Source of the DNA: Clostridium saccharoperbutylacetonicum N1-4(HMT) | GTDB lineage: Bacteria; Bacillota; Clostridia; Clostridiales; Clostridiaceae | Direction: 5' to 3' | NCBI RefSeq assembly: GCF_000340885.1 | Contig: NC_020291.1 | Location: 5,829,501 to 5,893,500 of the forward strand | DNA: 64,000 bases | In this document: piece after piece, positions 36,978-44,438 of the stretch | How the letters are laid out: each line of letters opens with the position of its first letter | How positions within the stretch are numbered: position 1 is the first letter of the stretch | Notes under the pieces: model-generated | What the model was told of the DNA's origin: nothing | What the model saw: the letters and a program-made list of their open reading frames with translations, nothing else | The model's database searches: none | Made by a program: the position numbers and the translations under genes

Positions 36978-38186
36978 TTAATTTATTCCTTCTTTTGCAT
37001 ATTGTCTATTTACATACAATGCAAGTACTATACCAACTACTGTAATTATTGCATTAAATAGAAGTACATATTTAGGTCCTTCTACACCACCTGATTTTGA
37101 AATGTAACTTGCAGCATTTAAGATAACATAGTTTGCTACACTAGACGCAATCATAACAATAGATGTAATTTTTCCTTTGTTTGTAGGGAACATAGAGTTT
37201 GCTGTCGATACAGCTAACTGAAGTACACCACCTGCTGCTGAATATCCAATTACAAATCCACCAATTAGACAAATTCCAGGTGTTTGCACAAAGTATATAA
37301 TCATTAACATAATTGCAGAAATTGCTGGATAAAGAACAAGTACTCTAACTGGTTTAATAAATTTCTTTACAAGAACTGCTGTTACTAATACAGCAACCAT
37401 TGATCCTAATGCATAATAAGTTTGAATTTGACTTGGATTAGCTAGACCATATAACTTACCTAATTCTTGATTACAGTTTAACCATAGTTGAAAAGTAGAT
37501 GTACATGTAAATCCGATACAAATTACTGCTATACTTGTTGCTGTAAATTTCATCTTTTCTGATTTTACTGGTGTATCTTTCTTTGAATCTACATTTCCAT
37601 TTCTAGGTGGAAATGGTGCAATAGCAATTAAAATACCGTCTATAGCTAATGCTATACCTGTTACAAAGAAAATTGTTGTATACGACATATTGCTTGCAGC
37701 AATAAAACCAATTACAAAAGGAAGTAAAAATTGACCTATTGATATTGAGAACTTTGTAAACATATTAGCAACATCACCAGAATTTACAAATATCTCTAAG
37801 CATGATGGAGTAACACATGTATCTAAGAATGAGTTAGCAGCACCACCTAATAGAGCAAAAGCATAAGCAACATACATATTTGGTGCGATTGCTATACCAA
37901 TAAAGTAAGCTACATATAAAACTACACCAATTAATCCTGAAACTTTTCTTCCAAATCTATCAGAAATAGGTCCTGAAAAAGGAAGTGTGATTAAACGTCC
38001 AAGTCCTAATGCAGCTATAACTGCAAGTACCATACTTACATCAAAGGTACCATTTGATAACTTATCTGCTCCCCATGCACCTGCAAAATTTTGTTTATAT
38101 TGTCCTAGTATTGAAACTCCAATACCATGTACGAAATATGTAAAGTATAAAGCTAATGCCGTTGGATAATATTTTTTCATATTCAT
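36978..38186 (-). CDS. MFS transporter
   Basis: The 402-residue protein has about 12 membrane helices, the MFS motif A GPISDRFGRKVSGLIG near 71-86 and a basic central loop (about 195-210). It differs from the ACS carrier next to it, so the cluster has two distinct uptake routes. The substrate cannot be assigned; its position just downstream of aroE2 suggests an alicyclic or aromatic acid. AAAGGGG precedes the ATG. Confidence 0.82.
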   Translation of the reverse strand: MNMKKYYPTALALYFTYFVHGIGVSILGQYKQNFAGAWGADKLSNGTFDVSMVLAVIAALGLGRLITLPFSGPISDRFGRKVSGLIGVVLYVAYFIGIAIAPNMYVAYAFALLGGAANSFLDTCVTPSCLEIFVNSGDVANMFTKFSISIGQFLLPFVIGFIAASNMSYTTIFFVTGIALAIDGILIAIAPFPPRNGNVDSKKDTPVKSEKMKFTATSIAVICIGFTCTSTFQLWLNCNQELGKLYGLANPSQIQTYYALGSMVAVLVTAVLVKKFIKPVRVLVLYPAISAIMLMIIYFVQTPGICLIGGFVIGYSAAGGVLQLAVSTANSMFPTNKGKITSIVMIASSVANYVILNAASYISKSGGVEGPKYVLLFNAIITVVGIVLALYVNRQYAKEGIN

Positions 38187-38334
38187 TTTCTTTTCCCCTT
38201 TATTATTTATTTATAATATATAACTAATTAAAATTATTCCGTTCCTTATGTAAACCCTAAATATTACTTGTAGTTTATGTTAATTTTTTAACTTTTTTTT
38301 GTGAAACAAATCCTTGTATACCTCTTTTAATAGT

Positions 38335-38360
38335 TGGGCTGGATTCAAAAATCCAACCCA
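38335..38360 (-). terminator. Hairpin after aroE copy 2
   Basis: TGGGCTGGATT pairs with AATCCAACCCA with one C/A mismatch and a short A-rich loop. The U-tract on the minus strand is weak. Confidence 0.5.
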
Positions 38361-38409
38361 TTAATAATCTTATAACCTATTATGAGGGATACTCATTTTT
38401 TATCAGTTA

Positions 38410-39279
38410 TTATTTAAAAAACAATTCATCAACTTCTTTTGCTGGCATTTCAAGCCCAGTATATAATTTAAAAGCTTCTACACCTTGCCATAAAAGCATT
38501 CCTATACCTGTCACTATTTTGCAGCCAGCTGCTTCAGCTTCTTCTAAAAGCTTTGTTTTTCTTGGGTTATATATTACATCCGATACAACTAAATCTCTTC
38601 TAAAAACCCTTATATCTTTTATTGGAGATTCATTTTCGTTAGGATGCATTCCTACATGTGTAGCATTTACAAGAATATCACTATCTGCAATTTTCTCATT
38701 AAGTTTTTTCACATCTTCTAAATCATATAAATTTAAAACACATTCTGAAACTTCTTTTCTAATATTTTCAATAGTTTTCTCAGCTTTTTTATAAAAATCA
38801 TCTTTTATATTGAAGGTATTAATTTCCTTGGCTCCATCTAAAGCACATTGAACTTGAATTGCTGTTGCAGCACCACCTGCACCTAAAATAGTAATTTTCT
38901 TATTCTTTATATCTACTCCATGCTCTTTCAAGTTACGCACGAATCCAACACCATCTGTAATATTTCCAGTTAATTTTCCTCCATCATTTACGATAGTATT
39001 AACTGCTCCAACTAGACGTGCTGCTGGAGATAATTCATCCATATATTTAGCAACTTCATTTTTACATGGCATTGTTACGTTTGCGCCTTTTATATTTAAT
39101 GTTCTAAAAGCTGCAATAGTATCCTTCACTTTTTCTATTGAAATATCAAAAGCTACATACGCCGAATCTATTCCTAACTTTTGAAAACTATAATTATACA
39201 TAGCTGGAGATCCTGAATGACCTATTGGTGTACCAATTAAACAATATAAAGCTGTTGTTCCTGAAATTCTCTTTTCCAT
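38410..39279 (-). CDS. aroE: Shikimate/quinate 5-dehydrogenase (copy 2)
   Basis: The 289-residue enzyme has GHSGSPAMYN (20-29), NVTMPCK with catalytic Lys, ITDGVGF with catalytic Asp, nucleotide loop GAGGAATAIQ and GMLLWQGVEAF. It is strikingly close along its whole length to copy 3 in the biosynthetic operon (53528), implying a recent duplication, but here sits behind an OYE-type flavoenzyme and before an MFS gene. A catabolic or redox-shunt role is likely. GAGGG precedes the ATG. Confidence 0.85.
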   Translation of the reverse strand: MEKRISGTTALYCLIGTPIGHSGSPAMYNYSFQKLGIDSAYVAFDISIEKVKDTIAAFRTLNIKGANVTMPCKNEVAKYMDELSPAARLVGAVNTIVNDGGKLTGNITDGVGFVRNLKEHGVDIKNKKITILGAGGAATAIQVQCALDGAKEINTFNIKDDFYKKAEKTIENIRKEVSECVLNLYDLEDVKKLNEKIADSDILVNATHVGMHPNENESPIKDIRVFRRDLVVSDVIYNPRKTKLLEEAEAAGCKIVTGIGMLLWQGVEAFKLYTGLEMPAKEVDELFFK

Positions 39280-39322
39280 AAATATCCCTCACAATTTAAA
39301 TATCTTATTGTAAGATATTTTC

Positions 39323-41245
39323 TTATAACTTCATAGCAATTTCCATTGCTTCTGCTGTAGCATCTAAGGCTCTACGAGCTCTTGCTGCATCACCTATAAC
39401 ATAAGTTTCATTTACAATTTCTTTAACTTTTTCGCTTAATGGATCATAATTGCGTGCTCCCATAGCAAGTACTACTGAATCGAAGCCTTCAAGAGTATGT
39501 TCTGATCCATCTTCTAATGTATAAGCAACGCCACCTTCAAAGAATTTTGCAACTTTGGCATTAGTTACACTTTTAATATTATATTCTTCGAAGTCTTTCA
39601 TTAAGAATTTGCGATGTTCAGAAATCACATCTGCTCCAACTTTATCACGAAGCTCAATAACTGTAACATCATGTCCTTGTTCTCCTAAGAAATCAGCTGT
39701 TTCACAACCAACCATTCCTCCACCTACTACAAGAACCTTTTCACCACAAGATTGTTTTCCATCAAGAAGATCTACTGCATGTATTAATCCTGATTCATTA
39801 ATTCCTGGGATTGGAAGTACTAATGGCTTTGCACCAGTCGCAATAATTACTGCATCAGGTTTTTCTGCTTCTAAAATTTCAGTAGTTACTTCTGTATTCA
39901 TACGAACTTTTACTCCATATTGTTCGCATTTAGCTACATAACTACGTACCATATTTGTAAGATCTCCTTTTCCTGGAGGATAAGCTGCTAAACGCATTTG
40001 TCCACCAAGAGTATCTGTTGCCTCAAATAATGTTACATCATGACCTCTTTCAGCTGCTGCCCATCCTGCAAGCATACCTCCAACTCCACCACCTACAACT
40101 ATTACTTTCTTTTTAGTTTCAGCTGGCTTCATTTCACCTTCATAACCAAGGAATGGATTTACAAGACATTTAACTGGATTTCCTTGATACATATTGCAAA
40201 CGCAACCCTGTAGACAAGCAATACAAGGATTTAATTGATCTAATTTACCTTCTTTAGCTTTATTAGGTGTGTGAGGATCAGCTAAACTTTGACGTCCAAA
40301 TGCTACTAAATCAGCTCGTCCTTCACGAACTAATAATTCTGCATAATGTGGTTCAGTAAAACGTCCAACAATAATAACTGGAATATTAACTGCACGTTTA
40401 ATTTCTGTAACCAGCTCCGCATTAAATCCTCCATGTAAAACTGTAGGTGCCCACATATATTCATCACGGATATGTACAGCACGTGAAACATGGAGACCGT
40501 CAACACCACACTCTTCTAAATAAGCAGCAATTGTCGCACTATCATGAACATCTAATCCACCATCAACTTCATCAGAACTGTTTATACGACAAAGAATTGC
40601 CATAGATTCTCCAACTTTTTTACGGATATTTTCAATTATTAAACGTGGTAAACGCAGTCTATTTTCAAAGCAACCACCAAATTCATCTACACGCTTGTTA
40701 GTTCTTGGTGAAAGAAAACTATTAACTAGATATCCATGTGCACAGTGAACTTCTACTGCATCAGCCCCTGCTTCCTTAGCACGTACTGCTGCATCCCCAT
40801 AAAATTCTATAAGTTCATATATTTCTTCTCTAGAAATAGCAATCGGTGTATTTCTTCCTAAAGATGATGGTATTGCAGAAGCAGCTTTTAACGGATGTCC
40901 TGCAACCTTTGCATTTCCTTCTGGTCCAGCATGTTGAAGTTGGATAGATATTTTTGCACCTGCCTCATGACAAGCATCTATGACCTTCTTAAAGCTTTCT
41001 ACAGTCCTATCTTCAAATAAACATGGTTTACGTGGTCCACCCTTAGCTTTCTTATCTACAACCGTAGCTTCAAAAGTAATTAATCCAAATCCTCCAACAG
41101 CACGTTCACGGTAATAAGCTAAAGATTTATCACTTAATGTTCCATCTGTATTTGCAAAATTGTTACCCATTGGTGGCACTACAAAACGATTTGGAACTGT
41201 CATTGGACCAATTTTAATTGGCGTAAACATTGACTTAAATTTCAT
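39323..41245 (-). CDS. OYE-type NADH:flavin oxidoreductase with Fe-S cluster (enoate reductase/2,4-dienoyl-CoA reductase family), copy 1
   Basis: The 640-residue protein has an N-terminal FMN TIM barrel (KIGPMTVPNRFVVPPMG; HCAHGYLVNSFLSPRTNKR with active-site His), the 4Fe-4S motif CxxCxxxCx11C at CIACLQGC near 343, and C-terminal FAD/NAD(H) domains (VIVVGGGVGGMLAG near 386 and VLVVGGGMVGCETA near 508). Such enzymes reduce activated C=C bonds using NADH. Adjacent aroE2 and a TIM-barrel dehydratase suggest an alicyclic enoate such as a shikimate derivative. Confidence 0.88.
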   Translation of the reverse strand: MKFKSMFTPIKIGPMTVPNRFVVPPMGNNFANTDGTLSDKSLAYYRERAVGGFGLITFEATVVDKKAKGGPRKPCLFEDRTVESFKKVIDACHEAGAKISIQLQHAGPEGNAKVAGHPLKAASAIPSSLGRNTPIAISREEIYELIEFYGDAAVRAKEAGADAVEVHCAHGYLVNSFLSPRTNKRVDEFGGCFENRLRLPRLIIENIRKKVGESMAILCRINSSDEVDGGLDVHDSATIAAYLEECGVDGLHVSRAVHIRDEYMWAPTVLHGGFNAELVTEIKRAVNIPVIIVGRFTEPHYAELLVREGRADLVAFGRQSLADPHTPNKAKEGKLDQLNPCIACLQGCVCNMYQGNPVKCLVNPFLGYEGEMKPAETKKKVIVVGGGVGGMLAGWAAAERGHDVTLFEATDTLGGQMRLAAYPPGKGDLTNMVRSYVAKCEQYGVKVRMNTEVTTEILEAEKPDAVIIATGAKPLVLPIPGINESGLIHAVDLLDGKQSCGEKVLVVGGGMVGCETADFLGEQGHDVTVIELRDKVGADVISEHRKFLMKDFEEYNIKSVTNAKVAKFFEGGVAYTLEDGSEHTLEGFDSVVLAMGARNYDPLSEKVKEIVNETYVIGDAARARRALDATAEAMEIAMKL

Positions 41246-41333
41246 AAAAACAAATCATCCTTTCATTGTTAATCTAATTCACAATTATTTATCTTTTGTT
41301 TCCTTTAAAATAAACAATTAAAATTGTATACTT

Positions 41334-42215
41334 TTATTTTTTAGGAGATACTTCTAGCCAAGCCTTATCCAATACTTTTATAGTATTGTCATATGTGTGT
41401 TTAGCTGCTTCTGCAACACCTTTTGCTAAAATAGCATCACTTATTACTTCAACACCTATACATGCTGGTTTTATACCTTTTTCCTTAATCATACGAACAA
41501 AACCTTCTGTTACATTTATTCCTGTACCTGGTGCAAGTCTGTCATGCATTGATTCATCTCTTAAGATAGATTTTGCATAAGGTCTTTCATAAACATCATT
41601 GATTTGAATAGATACAATCTTATCAGCTGGAATACCTTCTAATAATTTAATATCATTTTCTTGGTTTGCTCTTGCCCAATGCCATGTATCTAAGATAAGT
41701 TTAGCATTGTCACAACCAGAAGCTTCAACTACTGCCCATCCCTTTTTAACATCTGGAATACCACTGTACGGCATAGGTTCTACTCCAATTATATATTTGC
41801 CTGCTCTTTGGCATAATTCTTTCAATTTTTGTGCAGTGTGTTCTACACTATAATTTTCCATTAAACCAATATTTATATGTTGAACTCCAAATAACTCACA
41901 CATATGGAAACATAATTGTTCTTTGTATTTTTGTTCATAAGAACGATTGTCTTCTGCCCAAAGTGTAATATATTCTACTTCTGTAACTTTCATATCATAT
42001 TTCTTAAGAATATCAAGAATATCAGAATCAAATAACCCTTCGTTTAATGCATCTACATATGTTTCAGCACGAAGACCTATTCCTTCATATCCTGCTTCTT
42101 TAGCAGCCTTAACTCTTTCCTCAAATTTACATTGATCTCCTAATGTCCATGAGCTAACTGTAAGTGGCGGACATAGTCCTTCCTCATAAGTATTTTTTAT
42201 AACTTCATTATTCAT
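41334..42215 (-). CDS. Xylose-isomerase-like TIM barrel, candidate 3-dehydroshikimate dehydratase
   Basis: The 293-residue AP-endonuclease-2-fold protein has divalent-metal ligands in the standard order: E146 (YIIGVEPMP), D176 and H179 (LILDTWHW), Q204/D207 (VSIQINDVYE) and E256 (CIGVEVIS). The fold is shared by sugar isomerases/epimerases and by AsbF/QuiC-type dehydroshikimate dehydratases. Proximity to aroD, aroE and UbiD favours the latter, giving protocatechuate, but sequence alone does not prove it. The start is the ATG at 42215 with AGGAG upstream. Confidence 0.7.
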   Translation of the reverse strand: MNNEVIKNTYEEGLCPPLTVSSWTLGDQCKFEERVKAAKEAGYEGIGLRAETYVDALNEGLFDSDILDILKKYDMKVTEVEYITLWAEDNRSYEQKYKEQLCFHMCELFGVQHINIGLMENYSVEHTAQKLKELCQRAGKYIIGVEPMPYSGIPDVKKGWAVVEASGCDNAKLILDTWHWARANQENDIKLLEGIPADKIVSIQINDVYERPYAKSILRDESMHDRLAPGTGINVTEGFVRMIKEKGIKPACIGVEVISDAILAKGVAEAAKHTYDNTIKVLDKAWLEVSPKK

Positions 42216-42240
42216 GGTATTTACTCCTTTCAATTTAAAA

Positions 42241-42269
42241 ACATTGATATCAAAATAACATTGATATCG
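42241..42269. repeat. Direct repeat in the TIM-barrel gene leader
   Basis: ACATTGATATC occurs twice (42241-42251 and 42259-42269), 18 bp apart, and includes a TTGATATCAA palindrome. It may be a regulator site for the 42215 gene. Confidence 0.4.
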
Positions 42270-42316
42270 ATTTCTGAATTTTGTCTAAAAACTATTTTCT
42301 ATAAAACATTAATCAT

Positions 42317-42328
42317 TCTACCGGTAGA
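42317..42328. promoter_or_regulatory. Palindrome in the TIM-barrel/lysR1 spacer
   Basis: TCTACCGGTAGA is a perfect 12-bp dyad with an unusually GC-rich centre for this region. Function unknown; it may be an operator. Confidence 0.35.
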
Positions 42329-42430
42329 TTGAAAGTTGAGTCCCATTTATTAATCAATATTATTGGAATCTATATTAATATTATATTATAGGCATATTTA
42401 GAAAACAAATTGATAATATCCTAACAATCT

Positions 42431-42445
42431 ATAGATTTTATATAT
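42431..42445. promoter_or_regulatory. LysR-type box upstream of lysR1
   Basis: ATAGATTTTATATAT matches the core ATAGATTATATCTAT of the perfect dyad upstream of the paralogous regulator (46733-46761), with two differences. It lies about 55 bp before the lysR1 start, in the divergent spacer. Confidence 0.5.
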
Positions 42446-42499
42446 AGGTCATGTTATAATTTCACCATAATACATACATTATGAAAGCGAGGTGCTAAA

Positions 42500-43381
42500 T
42501 TGAATTTATATCATTTACGTTATTTTATAACTCTGGCACATTTAGAGCATTATACAAAAGCTGCCGAAAAATTAATGATTACTCAACCAAGCTTAAGTAG
42601 TGCTATTTCTTCATTAGAGAAGGAACTTGGAGTTTCACTTTTCGAAAAAGATGGCAGGAATGTGGTATTAACAAAGTGTGGAAAAATGTTCTTTGGTGCT
42701 GTACAAGAATCTTTAGAAATTCTCGACTCAAATGTAAACATTTTAAAATCAATTAGCAATGGCGAAGGTATAATTGATTTAGCTTTTCTTAGGACATTAG
42801 GAAGTGATTTTGTTCCAGATGTAACTTCAGCTTTTTTACAATCGTACCCTGAAAAAGAAATTAAATTTCACTTTCATACTGGAGTAACTGCTGATATCAT
42901 TCAAGGGCTTAAAGATAGAAAATATGATATTGCATTTTGTTCTAAGATTAAAGAAGAACATACTATTGATTTTATTCCAATTGCCAAACAAGAATTGGTT
43001 TTAATAGTTCCCACCAATCATCCACTTGCAAATAAAAATACTATAGATCTAATTGAAACTATTCCATATCCTCAAATTATTTTTACAAAAAAAAGTGGAC
43101 TTCGACCTATAATAGACGATTTATTCAATCAAATTGGTAAACAGCCAAAAGTTGCCTATGAAGTTGAAGAGGATCAAGTGATAGCAGGATTGGTTTCTAA
43201 GAATTTTGGAATTGCTGTTTGTCCTAATATGCCTATGCTAAATTCTATGAATTTGAAAGTTCTTCAAATTGCAAGTCCAAATTGGGAGAGATTTTTTTAT
43301 TTGGCAGTTATAAAAGATAGGCAATTAACGCCAGTTGTCCAGAAATTTAAAGATTTTGTTGTTGAACACTCAAAAATATAA
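42500..43381 (+). CDS. LysR-family regulator (copy 1)
   Basis: The 293-residue protein has an N-terminal winged helix (MNLYHLRYFITLAHLEHYTKAAEKL; QPSLSSAISSLEKELGVSLFEKDGR) and a periplasmic-binding-type effector domain from about 90. It uses a TTG start with GAGGTG upstream. It diverges from the TIM-barrel/OYE/aroE unit and probably controls it in response to a small acid. It is a paralogue of the regulator at 46820; both carry FTKKSG/FNKESG and EVEED in the effector domain. Confidence 0.9.
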   Translation: MNLYHLRYFITLAHLEHYTKAAEKLMITQPSLSSAISSLEKELGVSLFEKDGRNVVLTKCGKMFFGAVQESLEILDSNVNILKSISNGEGIIDLAFLRTLGSDFVPDVTSAFLQSYPEKEIKFHFHTGVTADIIQGLKDRKYDIAFCSKIKEEHTIDFIPIAKQELVLIVPTNHPLANKNTIDLIETIPYPQIIFTKKSGLRPIIDDLFNQIGKQPKVAYEVEEDQVIAGLVSKNFGIAVCPNMPMLNSMNLKVLQIASPNWERFFYLAVIKDRQLTPVVQKFKDFVVEHSKI

Positions 43382-43409
43382 TCATATATACTTAATTTTT
43401 ATAAAAATC

Positions 43410-43491
43410 AAAACTATCCCTCTCCTAATTGGTACTACAATATTAACTATTTTGCAGAAGCCAAAATAATAATTAGGACTGGGATAGTTTT
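43410..43491. terminator. Bidirectional terminator between lysR1 and the 57-residue gene
   Basis: AAAACTATCCC (43410-43420) pairs with GGGATAGTTTT (43481-43491). After a 3/3 internal loop, CCTAATT pairs with AATTAGG. Flanking T- and A-runs suit both directions. Confidence 0.75.
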
Positions 43492-43556
43492 ATTAAAATC
43501 TCAATAAATTTATATATCCTTATCTTCTTTTGCCTATCCTATATTGATTATGAATT

Positions 43557-43730
43557 TTAATCATTATCTTTACACCATATAGCCCAATATTCATGACACC
43601 CTTGTTCTGTTTCATGACATTTCATACAATCACTGATTGTGCTTTTTCCTGAACATTTGGCATACTTATTGACCTCTTTCTTTAAATCTTCTTCGTTTAC
43701 TTTTTTACTTTTTACTATATTATTTTCCAT
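43557..43730 (-). CDS. 57-residue cysteine-rich protein under T-box control
   Basis: The ATG at 43730 follows AAGGGGGA and opens a 57-codon frame ending at 43557. The product is charged at its N-terminus (MENNIVKSKKVNEEDLKKEV) and has five cysteines (C26, C35, C38, C45, C53) with histidines H39 and H46. This looks like a small metal-binding domain. I do not recognise the family. It is the only gene between the upstream T-box leader and the converging lysR1 terminator, so the T-box must regulate it. UbiD-type decarboxylase systems can include a small Cys-rich subunit, but no homology to those is visible. Confidence 0.72.
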   Translation of the reverse strand: MENNIVKSKKVNEEDLKKEVNKYAKCSGKSTISDCMKCHETEQGCHEYWAIWCKDND

Positions 43731-43901
43731 TTTTATGTCCCCCTTATATTTATATTATTGCTTATTTTTTATCTTAAATTATAAATAATATATCTACTAT
43801 CTTGTTAACTATAAAATTTTACTTTTCCCATAACCATTCATAACTCCTGCTTTAAATGAAATATTTGATCACTTAAATATCTATATAAATAATTTTTTCT
43901 A

Positions 43902-44172
43902 TAAAAAAACGCCCTTTGAAATTTCAAAGGACGATCTAATAATCGTGTTACCACCTAATTTTATCAACAACTCACGCTGAAGAACTCAATAAGTATCTAA
44001 AATAAATACTTTACATTTTTAACGGGTGTCACCGGCACCTTCTACTTAGAAAATCAGTTCAAAGGGCAGCTCATAAGATGAATTCAGAAAAACTATTCTA
44101 CGCACCTCTCATCAACCGGTTGCTTTCTGTGAAGAATTTTATTGTTTTCATACTACTTCTTAGTCATAGCTT
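43902..44172 (-). ncRNA. T-box leader, apparent Phe (UUC) specifier
   Basis: The minus strand shows Stem I with CCGGTTGATGAGAGGT, then GAA-UUC-AUCUU...GAGCUGC, where UUC (44082-44080) occupies the specifier position. Stem III and the T-box sequence AGGTGGTAACACG (43956-43944) follow, then the terminator GTCCTTTGAAATTTCAAAGGGCG with a T7 tail (43902-43933). The UGGU bulge would pair with an ACCA tRNA end, consistent with tRNA-Phe. It reads into the 57-residue gene. Confidence 0.88.
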
Positions 44173-44190
44173 TTAAATTAATTTATTTTA

Positions 44191-44219
44191 ATAATATCTT
44201 TTTTTAATGTTTTTGTCAA
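44191..44219 (-). promoter_or_regulatory. Promoter of the T-box transcript
   Basis: TTGACA (44219-44214), a 17-bp spacer and TATTAT (44196-44191) on the minus strand, about 20 bp before the first recognisable T-box sequence. Confidence 0.75.
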
Positions 44220-44323
44220 TATTATTTATATGATTTTTTCGCTTTATTTATAGATATAATCTATGGATAGTGTAAAATCGCAAAAAACGTTGCTAAATGT
44301 GTATTTATAAATTTTCATAAATA

Positions 44324-44371
44324 AAAACCATGCATTCACTGAGATATAATTTCTCATCGATGCATGGTTTT
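44324..44371. terminator. Terminator after the second OYE-type gene
   Basis: AAAACCATGCAT pairs perfectly with ATGCATGGTTTT (12 bp), extended by GAGA/TCTC inside the loop. T-runs follow in both directions. Confidence 0.8.
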
Positions 44372-44438
44372 AGGTTTATGATAGAACTTTCTTGCATTTT
44401 TCAGCAGTCCTTTTTCATATCCTATCAATTATATTCTT

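Noticed and set aside
36813..37061. 82-codon plus-strand frame
   Set aside because: It covers a terminator hairpin and the end of the MFS gene, and its hydrophobic low-complexity composition reflects AT-rich DNA.
39555..39941. 128-codon plus-strand frame
   Set aside because: Exact antisense of the OYE-type flavoenzyme gene, Ser/Pro/Thr-rich as such shadow frames are, and without a ribosome binding site.
42241..42269. Considered as an additional LysR box
   Set aside because: The direct repeat ACATTGATATC does not share the ATAGATT core of the other boxes, so it is recorded only as a repeat.
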